Assembly: GCF_042653765.1 (NCBI RefSeq)
Contig: NZ_JBHSEZ010000009.1
Location: 1 to 64,000 of the forward strand
Direction of reading: 5' to 3'
DNA length: 64,000 bases
From: Castellaniella denitrificans
Lineage (GTDB): Bacteria; Pseudomonadota; Gammaproteobacteria; Burkholderiales; Burkholderiaceae_B
Positions within the stretch are counted from its first letter, which is position 1. Each line of letters begins with the position of its first letter. Made by a program: the position numbers and the translations under genes. The notes beneath the pieces are model-generated. The model saw only the letters and a list, made by a program, of their open reading frames with translations, made no database searches and was not told the origin of the DNA. Of this stretch, positions 57,674-64,000 are shown piece by piece.

Positions 57674-58069
57674 TCAGCGGCGGCGGGACTGTTCGACGCA
57701 GACGGTGCAATCGTCGAAGGCTTGCGGCTTGCAGATGCGGATTTTAACGCCCAGGACGCCGGGAAAATCGCGCAGGATCCGGTCCAGCGACCGGTCCGCC
57801 AGGGTTTCCAGCAGGTCGGTGTGGGCGCGGGTGGCTTCTTCCACCAGGGCGGCGCGCAGCAGGCGGTAGTCCAGCACCGTGCCGATGTCGGCATCGTCCA
57901 CGGGCCGCGAAGCGTCGGTCTCGAATTCCGCGCGGATCGTCAGCGGCTGCGCGGCGCGGCGTTCGTGGTCCAGCATGCCGATGGGGGCCTGGACGCGCAG
58001 GTCGTCGAGGATCACGCGCCGGATGGCCCTGTCGCCTTCCGGGCGGCCGGCGCGGCCCGGCGCGTTCAC
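57674..58069 (-). CDS. folB: Dihydroneopterin aldolase
   Basis: FolB cleaves 7,8-dihydroneopterin in folate synthesis. The 131-residue product has VILDDLRVQAPIGMLDHER near residue 18 (with the conserved Gly-Glu/Asp-His region), VLDYRLLRAALVEE near residue 70 and LLETLADRSLDRIL near residue 90 with the catalytic-site Glu. Start is GTG 58069, overlapping the M61 peptidase stop in GTGA. Its C-terminal CKPQAF plus extra cysteines are a little unusual. It is in an operon with M61 and ttcA. Confidence 0.9.
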   Translation of the reverse strand: MNAPGRAGRPEGDRAIRRVILDDLRVQAPIGMLDHERRAAQPLTIRAEFETDASRPVDDADIGTVLDYRLLRAALVEEATRAHTDLLETLADRSLDRILRDFPGVLGVKIRICKPQAFDDCTVCVEQSRRR

Positions 58070-59880
58070 GCGGCCTCCGGGGCGCTGGATGCCGCTTCTC
58101 CGGAGCCGGCCCGCCGCAATTGGTGGCGCAGGGCGGCCGGCTTGCCCAGCCGCACCGTGTACTGGCGCAATTCGTCGCGCCGGAAGACGTGCAGGGCCAG
58201 GCGCTCGCCCGGCCGGCGCGCGTCCAGCAGGCGGTCCAGGCCGGCTGCGTCGGCGATGCGCAGGCCGTCGGCGGCGATCAGCAGGTCGCCGGCCGACAGG
58301 CCGGCGCGGTGCGCGGGACCGTGTTCGTACACGGTGGACAGGCGCAGGCCCGCCGGGTCGGCCTGGGTGCGGACGCCCAGCGCGGGGCGGGCGTTCTCGG
58401 GCTGCGCGGACAGTTCGATGCCGGCGCGGGCCAGCGCGGCCTTCAAGGGCACGTCCTCGCGGCCCAGGGCGTGGCGGGCGATGAAATCCGTCACGTCGGC
58501 GCCGGTGGCGGCGCGGATCAGGCCGGGCATGGCGTCCTCGGCCACGCCCCGGGGGCGGCCCCGGTAGAAGTCGCGGCCGTAGCGGCGCCACAGCAGGCGC
58601 ATCACGTCGTCCAGGCTGCGCGCGCCGCCGGACTGGCGGCGGATTTCCAGGTCCAGGCCCAGGGCGACCAGCGCGCCCTTGGTGTAGTAGCTGACCAGGG
58701 CGTTGGGCGAGTTCTCGTCCTGTTTGTAGTAGCGCGTCCAGGCGTCGAAGGAGCTTTCCGCCACGGACTGCTTCAGGCGCCCTCCGGCGCGCCGCACCTG
58801 GTCCAGGGTACGGCCGACCTGCTTCAGGTAGGCGGGTTCGTCGATCACGCCCGCGCGAAGCAGCATCAGGTCGTCGTAATAGGACGTGAAGCCCTCGAAC
58901 ACCCACAGCAGTTCCGTGTGGTTGGGGCGGCTTAGGTCGTAGGGGACAAAGGCGGCGGGCTTGATGCGCTTGACGTTCCAGGTGTGGAAGTATTCGTGGC
59001 TGAGCAGGCCCAGGAAGGTGACGTAGCCCTCGGGCGCCTCGCGGCCCCGCGCGGGCAGGTCGGCGCGGCGGGTGATCAGGGCCGTGGACGCGCGGTGTTC
59101 CAGGCCGCCGTAGCCGTCGCCCGTGACCGTCACCAGGAACACGTAGCGTTCGGCGCCGTCCAGGAACGGCGCGCGGCGGGTGTCGGGTTCGAACAGCTCG
59201 ATCTGCGCGGCGCAGATCTTCTGCGCGTCGGCGGCGATGCGCTCCAGATCCAGGCCGGGGACCCGGCCGGTGAACACCAGGTCGTGCGCCGCCCCATGGG
59301 CTTCGAAGCTGACGCACTGGGGCGTGCCGATCTCGACGGGATGGTCGATCAGCTCGTCGTAGTCGCGGGCCCGGTAGAGGCCGAAGCCGCGCGGGGGCGC
59401 CGCGTCCGGATGGCCGGCGGCGGACGGCAGGCTGGTGTGGACCTGCCAGCCGCGCGCGTGGGCGGGCGGGCGCAGGTCCAGCAGGCAGGGCTGCGATTCC
59501 TGGCCGACGGCGGCCAGGAACAGGCTGCAGCCGTTGAAGAAGGCGTGGCTTTCGTCGAAGTGCGCGCCCCGCACGGACAGATCCCAGGCGTAGACCTGGT
59601 AGTCCACGGTCAGCGGTCCCGCGCAGGGGGCGCAGCGCCAGGTGTGGCTGTCGGTCTTGCGCGCGGCGACCGGGGCGCCGCCGGACGAGGCCTGCAAAGT
59701 TTCGATCTGTCGGGCAAAATCACGGATCAGGTAGCTGCCCGGGATCCAGGCGGGCAGGCGCAGGACCTGGCCGGCGGGATCGGGGCGCGGGACCGTCAGG
59801 CGGATGGCGTAGCGGTGCCCGGCCGGGTCGGCCAGCCGCACCTGGTACTGGATCATCTGTTCGTCTTTCACATTTTTCAT
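58066..59880 (-). CDS. M61-family peptidase (glycyl aminopeptidase type) with PDZ domain
   Basis: This 604-residue metallopeptidase has a beta-rich N-terminal domain (IPGSYLIRDFARQIE near residue 46), the zinc motif HEYFHTWNVKRIKP near residue 295, and a C-terminal PDZ domain near residues 495-575 (YEHGPAHRAGLSAGDLLIAADGLRI). The third zinc ligand Glu is in LLWVFEGFTSYYDDLML. No signal peptide is obvious, so it is probably cytoplasmic. ATG 59880 or 59856 could be the start. It heads a five-gene minus-strand run and is divergent from the enoyl-CoA hydratase. Confidence 0.92.
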   Translation of the reverse strand: MKNVKDEQMIQYQVRLADPAGHRYAIRLTVPRPDPAGQVLRLPAWIPGSYLIRDFARQIETLQASSGGAPVAARKTDSHTWRCAPCAGPLTVDYQVYAWDLSVRGAHFDESHAFFNGCSLFLAAVGQESQPCLLDLRPPAHARGWQVHTSLPSAAGHPDAAPPRGFGLYRARDYDELIDHPVEIGTPQCVSFEAHGAAHDLVFTGRVPGLDLERIAADAQKICAAQIELFEPDTRRAPFLDGAERYVFLVTVTGDGYGGLEHRASTALITRRADLPARGREAPEGYVTFLGLLSHEYFHTWNVKRIKPAAFVPYDLSRPNHTELLWVFEGFTSYYDDLMLLRAGVIDEPAYLKQVGRTLDQVRRAGGRLKQSVAESSFDAWTRYYKQDENSPNALVSYYTKGALVALGLDLEIRRQSGGARSLDDVMRLLWRRYGRDFYRGRPRGVAEDAMPGLIRAATGADVTDFIARHALGREDVPLKAALARAGIELSAQPENARPALGVRTQADPAGLRLSTVYEHGPAHRAGLSAGDLLIAADGLRIADAAGLDRLLDARRPGERLALHVFRRDELRQYTVRLGKPAALRHQLRRAGSGEAASSAPEAA

Positions 59881-59905
59881 AGCGGTAGTTTACTTTGGAG
59901 GCATC

Positions 59906-60682
59906 ATGAGCGAATCGTTCGTCAAGGTCGAGGTCCGGGGCCGTGTCGGCCTGCTGACCCTGAACCGTCCCCAGGTCCTGAACGCCCTGAGCAACGAGGT
60001 CATCGATGAGCTGTCGGCCGCCGTGCGCGCCTTCGAGGCCGACGACGGCATCGGCGCCATGGTGCTGACCGGCAGCCAGAAGGCCTTCGCCGCCGGGGCC
60101 GACATCGCCGCCATGTCGGACTGGTCCTACATGGACGTCTACAAGGCCGACTACCTGGGCGGCAACTGGGATGCGCTGCGCCGCGCCCGCAAGCCCATCA
60201 TCGCGGCCGTGTCCGGCTATGCCCTGGGCGGCGGCTGCGAGCTGGCCATGCTGTGCGACTTCATCATCGCCGCCGAGAACGCCAAGTTCGGCCAGCCGGA
60301 AATCAAGCTGGGCGTCATCCCCGGCTACGGCGGCACCCAGCGCCTGCCGCGCGCGGTGGGCAAGGCCAAGGCCATGGACCTGGTGCTGACGGCCCGCATG
60401 ATGGACGCCGCCGAGGCCGAGCGCGCCGGGCTGGTGTCGCGCATCGTGCCGGTCGATCGTCTGCTGGACGAGGCCCTGGAAGCCGCCGCGACGATCGCCT
60501 CGATGCCGCTGCCCGCCGTGATGATGGCCAAGGAATGCGTCAACCGCGCCTTCGAGGCCACGCTGGACGAATCGCTGCTGTTCGAGCGGCGCAATTTCCA
60601 CGCCCTGTTCTCCACGGAAGACCAGAAGGAAGGCATGCGCGCCTTCGTGGAAAAGCGCAAGCCGGACTTCAAGCACCGCTAG
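59906..60682 (+). CDS. Enoyl-CoA hydratase
   Basis: The 258-residue crotonase-fold enzyme hydrates enoyl-CoA in fatty-acid or aromatic-acid degradation. The oxyanion-hole motifs are AFAAGADIAAMSDW near residue 63 and GYALGGGCELAMLCDF near residue 106. Both catalytic glutamates are present: one in GGGCELAM (about 112) and one in FGQPEIKLGVIPG (about 132). This resembles the PaaF/FadB-like short-chain hydratases. TTTGGAGGCATC gives a good ribosome site. Long palindromes follow the stop. Confidence 0.94.
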   Translation: MSESFVKVEVRGRVGLLTLNRPQVLNALSNEVIDELSAAVRAFEADDGIGAMVLTGSQKAFAAGADIAAMSDWSYMDVYKADYLGGNWDALRRARKPIIAAVSGYALGGGCELAMLCDFIIAAENAKFGQPEIKLGVIPGYGGTQRLPRAVGKAKAMDLVLTARMMDAAEAERAGLVSRIVPVDRLLDEALEAAATIASMPLPAVMMAKECVNRAFEATLDESLLFERRNFHALFSTEDQKEGMRAFVEKRKPDFKHR

Positions 60683-60691
60683 GGTTCGCGG

Positions 60692-60747
60692 GGCCCGGCC
60701 ATCCCGCGGATGGCCGGGCCTAGCCCGAATGGCCGATCGGCCATTCG
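60692..60747. repeat. Two adjacent perfect inverted repeats after the enoyl-CoA hydratase
   Basis: GGCCCGGCCATCC/GGATGGCCGGGCC (60692-60704 with 60708-60720) is a 13-base perfect stem with loop CGC. Five bases on, CGAATGGCCGATCGGCCATTCG (60726-60747) is a perfect 22-base palindrome. No T-run follows. They may be a terminator, an operator for bcsRQ, or both. Confidence 0.75.
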
Positions 60748-60831
60748 TCCCTTACGGGCGCGCCGGAAAACCCTTATCGTCACCGGATACAGATTGTCGT
60801 CAATGACCTGATCCTGGTTACGGAGGGCGCG

Positions 60832-61050
60832 ATGACTGAAGTGCAACCGACACATGGCCGCGGCGAGGTCCCGGCCGTTCCGCACGGACATCCGGGCGCG
60901 GACGCGCGGCGCGCGGCCGATCCGGCCGGCCGCAAGGCGTTCCGCAAGGCGCCGGCCCATTGGCCCCTGCTGGCGGAGATGGACCGCTACCTGGCCTGGG
61001 GACGGCGGGCGCCGCTCGCACGGGACGGTGGTCCGGACGCGGCGCGATGA
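60832..61050 (+). CDS. bcsR: BcsR-like small protein
   Basis: A 72-residue protein whose short core HWPLLAEMDRYLAW (residues 43-56) matches the conserved WPLLAE box of BcsR (YhjR), a small protein that with BcsQ stabilises and activates the cellulose secretion machine. The N-terminal 35 residues are low-complexity. ACGGAGGGC gives a strong ribosome site at ATG 60832. Its stop overlaps the bcsQ start in ATGA (61047-61050), the same pairing as in enterobacteria. The identification rests on the motif and on bcsQ next door. Confidence 0.75.
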   Translation: MTEVQPTHGRGEVPAVPHGHPGADARRAADPAGRKAFRKAPAHWPLLAEMDRYLAWGRRAPLARDGGPDAAR

Positions 61051-61754
61051 ACATCCTGACCCTGTCGGGGGTGCGCGGGGGCGGGGGCACCACGACGGTC
61101 GCGGGGATGCTGGGGGACGCCCTGCACACGCTGGGCCAGCGCGTGCTGCTGGTGGACTTGAATGCCTCGGACCTGCTGCGCCTGCATTTCGACGTGGCGC
61201 ATGGAGACGATCATGGCTGGGTGGCCGCCGGTCTTCCATCCGAATGGCGGCGGCAGGCGTTCGAGCTGGCGCCGGGGCTGATGCTGGTGCCGTTCGGGCG
61301 CGCGGCCATCGAGGATTCCGGCGTGTCGCCCCTGCTGCATGGCGATGATTTCTGGGTGCGGGCCCTGCCCGGCCTGGCCGGGGATTTCGACTGGGTGCTG
61401 TTCGATTGTCCGCCCTATCCGGGCCGCCAGGCGCCCGCCCTCAGGTTCCACAGCACGCTGGACGTGCGGGTCGTCCGCCCGGACATCGCCGCCCATGTGC
61501 TGCTGGCGCAGATCGGCCTGGACGAAACCAGCCACCTGCTGATCAACGACTTCGATCCGTCCCGTCCGCTGGAGCGCGACGTCGTGAAGGACTGGCGCCG
61601 CCACTATGGCGCGCGCGTGCTGCCGCAGGCCATTTGCCGCGACGAGCGGCTGCACGAGGCCTTGGCGTGCAAGCAGCCCGTCACGCGCTACAGGCCGGAC
61701 GCCGACGCCAGCCAGGCCGCCCTGGCCATCGCGCGATGGTGCCTGTCGCCTTAG
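61047..61754 (+). CDS. bcsQ: BcsQ-like MinD/ParA-family protein of cellulose secretion
   Basis: BcsQ (YhjQ) is a deviant Walker-A ATPase that localises cellulose synthase at the pole and is needed for secretion. The 235-residue protein starts MNILTLSGVRGGGGTTTVAG: the P-loop reads RGGGGTTT without the usual lysines, as in E. coli BcsQ (GVRGGVGTTT, from memory). DLNASDLLRLHFDV near residue 41 and LINDFDPSRPLERDV near residue 167 also match BcsQ. It is translationally coupled to bcsR. No bcsA is visible; a PNAG operon lies beyond the next gene. Confidence 0.88.
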   Translation: MNILTLSGVRGGGGTTTVAGMLGDALHTLGQRVLLVDLNASDLLRLHFDVAHGDDHGWVAAGLPSEWRRQAFELAPGLMLVPFGRAAIEDSGVSPLLHGDDFWVRALPGLAGDFDWVLFDCPPYPGRQAPALRFHSTLDVRVVRPDIAAHVLLAQIGLDETSHLLINDFDPSRPLERDVVKDWRRHYGARVLPQAICRDERLHEALACKQPVTRYRPDADASQAALAIARWCLSP

Positions 61755-61766
61755 TGTGAACAGGTC

Positions 61767-62606
61767 CTAGGCCGCCGTCGTATCGCGTTGCGCCATTCCG
61801 GGGGGATCCCGCCACCCCAGCGTGGCGCCGCGCGATACGGCCGCGTAGACCGCGGCGTTGCGGCTGTTGACCGCCAGGCGCTGGTAGAGCGCTTCGGCGT
61901 GCGTCTTGGCGGTCGCCACCGAGATGTTCAGTTCCCGGCTGATCTTCTTCAGCGGATAGCCCTTGGCCAGGAGCACCAGCACTTCGTACTGGCGGTGCGT
62001 CAGGTGCAGCAGGACGGCTTCCCGGGAGACGAGTTCCCGGGTGATCGTCTGGACCCCGCCCTGCGGCGCGACCGGCGCGGGCTCGGCCTCCGGAAGGCGC
62101 AGGAGGTTGTCGGGCTGGGGGGTGTCGTGTCGGACCGCTGGGGGGGCGCCCTGGTGGTCGTACCAGCGCCGTCTCGGCTGATCGCGGCCGTCCGGCTGCA
62201 GGGCGGCGGCCTGGCGCGCATCGGGGTGAGGAAAGCATTTTCCGCCGGCCAGGACGAGCATGACGGACGTCTTCAGCACGTCCGGCGAGGCGTGCTTGGA
62301 AATGTACCCGGCCAGCATGGGGGGCAGGTTGAGCAGCGAATAGGGCAGGGTCGGATCCTCGGACAGCAGCAGGAGCCGGCGCGGCGCGTGATGTTCCTGC
62401 GCCGCGGTGACGAGTTCGAGCATCCGGTCGTAGGCATCCGGCACCGACAGCAGCATCAGATCCGTGTCCGTGCGCCGCGGCGTACTGTGGAACAACTGCT
62501 CGTAGTCGATGCCCGTGCTGGTGAGGGCGCAGTCGAGCGTCCTCAGCAGCGTCAGGAGGCCCATGCGCAAGAGCGCGTTGGGCTCCACTACAGTGATGGT
62601 CACCAT
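61767..62606 (-). CDS. LuxR-type regulator with degenerate receiver domain
   Basis: This 279-residue NarL/FixJ-like protein has an N-terminal receiver-like domain (1-125), a linker of about 75 residues rich in Pro/Arg/Gln, and a C-terminal LuxR helix-turn-helix (about 205-265: LTHRQYEVLVLLAKGYPLKKISREL and VATAKTHAEALYQRL). The receiver lacks the acidic pair (VVEPNALLRMG) and the phospho-Asp strand reads DLMLLSVPD, with Ser at the expected site, but keeps the GYISKHA lysine. So phosphorylation is unlikely. GGGAG at 62614-62618 with a 7-base spacer supports ATG 62606. It probably controls bcsRQ or pga genes. Confidence 0.85.
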   Translation of the reverse strand: MVTITVVEPNALLRMGLLTLLRTLDCALTSTGIDYEQLFHSTPRRTDTDLMLLSVPDAYDRMLELVTAAQEHHAPRRLLLLSEDPTLPYSLLNLPPMLAGYISKHASPDVLKTSVMLVLAGGKCFPHPDARQAAALQPDGRDQPRRRWYDHQGAPPAVRHDTPQPDNLLRLPEAEPAPVAPQGGVQTITRELVSREAVLLHLTHRQYEVLVLLAKGYPLKKISRELNISVATAKTHAEALYQRLAVNSRNAAVYAAVSRGATLGWRDPPGMAQRDTTAA

Positions 62607-62741
62607 TGTGAAGCTCCCTTCCGAAGGACCTACGCCGCACACGGTGAGGCGAGTGGTTATTCTTTATCTCAGGATACGTTTTGGCAATCCTTGATTTGCC
62701 ATGCGTGACTCATCTTTCCGTTCGTAACCAATCTCCATGAA

Positions 62742-63200
62742 TCATTGTTGCATTTGTATGAATTCGTCGATGGGTGCGGGGCCGCGGGCGAAGTCGATCA
62801 TGCTGATGCGGCCTTCGTCGGTGTGGTGGATGAGGACCGCCCGGCTGGCGCGCAGGACCTGGAGCTGCGCGGCGCTGACGCCGAAGTGGCCCGCCAGCGC
62901 GGCGGACGGCGTGTCGCCCGGCGGCTTGCGCCGGTCCAGGCCGCTGAAGCGCACGGCGTTGTAGCAGGCCCAGGCGGCCAGCAGCAGCCCGATGCAGGCC
63001 GACACCAGCGCGTAAGCCAGCAGGGCCTGCGCGTCGGGCAGCAGCCGGGACACGGCGGGTCCGGCGGCGCGCGCCGGGGCCGCCAGCAGGGACCGGACGC
63101 CCGACACGAATAGGAAGCCGAACGCGGTCCATGCCAGTGCCGTGAGCAGGCCGTCGATCGCGGCGGCGAGGGCGGAGCGGGGGGTCTTGACGATCATCAT
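62742..63200 (-). CDS. pgaD: PNAG synthesis protein PgaD
   Basis: PgaD (BpsD) is a small inner-membrane partner needed with PgaC for poly-beta-1,6-N-acetylglucosamine polymerisation; in E. coli both bind cyclic di-GMP. The 152-residue protein has two membrane helices (about residues 14-36 and 58-80). The conserved CYNAVRFSGLDRR motif follows the second helix, then a cytoplasmic C-terminal tail. ATG 63200 overlaps the pgaC stop in ATGA. It is the last gene of the operon. Confidence 0.88.
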   Translation of the reverse strand: MMIVKTPRSALAAAIDGLLTALAWTAFGFLFVSGVRSLLAAPARAAGPAVSRLLPDAQALLAYALVSACIGLLLAAWACYNAVRFSGLDRRKPPGDTPSAALAGHFGVSAAQLQVLRASRAVLIHHTDEGRISMIDFARGPAPIDEFIQMQQ

Positions 63201-64000
63201 GATGTGGGCGCCTTGATGCCGCGGTCGGGGCTTTGCCAGCGGGCCCGGGCGCGGCGGCGCCTGAGCATGACCCCGGGAAAACTGCACAGCGTGGTGAGCA
63301 GGCTGATCATCCAGTAGGCCAGGGGATACCAGATCACCCAGTACAGCGAACGGAACAGGCCGCGTTCGTAGCGGTGGTCGATGAAGACGCTGACGCAGAA
63401 TTGCAGCAGGCAGGTCGCGGCCAGCGCCATGCCCGTGAAGGCGGGCGGCACCAGCGTCTCGACGCGGATGTGGCCGGGCAGGGCCACGAACAGGCCGGCC
63501 GCCCACAGCGCCAGGGACAGGGCCAGGGCGAAGGCCCAGATCGTCGAAACGCAGTATTCCAGCGCCATGGGCCAGAGGCGGCGATGGCGCCAGGCCCGGA
63601 TGCCCGGGACGTTCTTCAGGAAGACTTCGGCGCCCCCCCGCGCCCAGCGCAGCCGCTGCTTCCACAGGCCGCGCAGGGTCTCCGGCATCAGGATCCAGCA
63701 CAGGGCACGCGGCTCGAAGAAGATCGACCAGTGGTCGCGCTGCAGCTTCCAGCTGATGTCGATGTCCTCCGTCACCATGTCCAGGCTCCAGTACCCGACC
63801 CGGTCCAGGGCGCCGCGCCGGAAGGCGGCCACCACGCCGGACACGGTGAAGACCTGGCCGTAGACGCGCTGGGTGCGCTTGATCAGGCCTACGATGGATG
63901 AGAATTCGCCCACCTGGACCCGGCCGATCAGCGTGGACCGGGTGCGCACGCGCGGGTTGCCGGTGACCGCGCCGACCCGGGGATGATCGATCATGGGGGC
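63197..64000 (-). CDS. pgaC: Poly-beta-1,6-N-acetylglucosamine synthase PgaC (partial at window edge)
   Basis: PgaC (BpsC) is the processive family-2 glycosyltransferase that polymerises UDP-GlcNAc and feeds the chain through the inner membrane. About 268 C-terminal residues are visible; the N-terminus runs off the right edge. Active-site motifs present are DMVTEDIDISWKL (TED) and KQRLRWARGG (the QxxRW motif). These are followed by four or five membrane helices. RTRSTLIGRVQVGEFSSIVGL is characteristic of PgaC/IcaA. It is coupled to pgaD by ATGA; pgaA and pgaB should lie beyond 64000. Confidence 0.92.
   Translation of the reverse strand, partial: APMIDHPRVGAVTGNPRVRTRSTLIGRVQVGEFSSIVGLIKRTQRVYGQVFTVSGVVAAFRRGALDRVGYWSLDMVTEDIDISWKLQRDHWSIFFEPRALCWILMPETLRGLWKQRLRWARGGAEVFLKNVPGIRAWRHRRLWPMALEYCVSTIWAFALALSLALWAAGLFVALPGHIRVETLVPPAFTGMALAATCLLQFCVSVFIDHRYERGLFRSLYWVIWYPLAYWMISLLTTLCSFPGVMLRRRRARARWQSPDRGIKAPTS

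Overview
The window is about 64 kb of high-GC DNA with dense, mostly housekeeping genes, short intergenic gaps and many ATGA/GTGA start-stop overlaps. Gene orders such as accB-accC-prmA, rplM-rpsI-argC-erpA-anmK-M23 peptidase-tyrS, glyA-nrdR-ribD-ribE and gloB-methyltransferase-rnhA-dnaQ, together with a lysine/alanine-rich H1-like protein, point to a betaproteobacterium of the Burkholderiales, most likely Alcaligenaceae (Bordetella/Achromobacter type). I see no phage, transposase, integrase, plasmid origin or CRISPR array.

Layout. 1-5158: end of accB, accC, prmA, a zinc-ribbon membrane protein, a PfkB sugar/nucleoside kinase and a glycine-zipper lipoprotein. 5168-14464: an accessory catabolic block that looks less GC-rich than its flanks. 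It has two LysR regulators, an RraA-like aldolase with an SDR oxidoreductase, a PLP-dependent dehydratase, a D-glutamate-cyclase-like protein, a Rid protein and a complete TRAP transporter. 14574-25446: YggT, H1-like protein, CopD-like membrane protein, a lipoprotein, gltX, a Pat-like acyltransferase, an esterase, darP, pmbA and a lone TRAP binding protein. 25760-30456: a five-gene branched-chain-amino-acid type ABC transporter. 30641-42044: rplM-rpsI, argC, erpA, anmK, an M23 peptidase, tyrS, glyA, nrdR, ribD, ribE. 42190-48934: tRNA-Ser(GGA), an AraC regulator with a small monooxygenase, fabI, mltD, gloB, a methyltransferase, rnhA, dnaQ, tRNA-Val(CAC). 48945-60682: a membrane diguanylate cyclase, a peptide-type binding protein, a DUF4148 protein, a LysR regulator, then a minus-strand run M61 peptidase-folB-ttcA-DUF4105-lipase-like lipoprotein, and an enoyl-CoA hydratase. 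60832-64000: bcsR-bcsQ, a LuxR-type regulator with a degenerate receiver, and pgaD-pgaC at the right edge.

How the parts work together. The 5-14 kb block reads as one import-and-degrade module: TRAP uptake of a small amino- or hydroxy-acid, PLP-dependent deamination, Rid-protein clean-up of the enamine/imine, cyclase and SDR/aldolase steps, with AT-rich palindromes next to the LysR genes as likely operators. The right end is a surface-polysaccharide region where cellulose-secretion helper genes (bcsRQ) sit next to a poly-N-acetylglucosamine operon without a visible cellulose synthase. A diguanylate cyclase lies 10 kb away.

The most interesting non-coding signal is a dispersed element of about 65-85 bp found five times (near 16.2, 21.4, 21.5, 44.4 and 52.2 kb). 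It has two hairpins whose stems differ in sequence but stay complementary, followed by a conserved GAGGTGGA-like tail; a related tail also occurs in the copies with the most altered stems.
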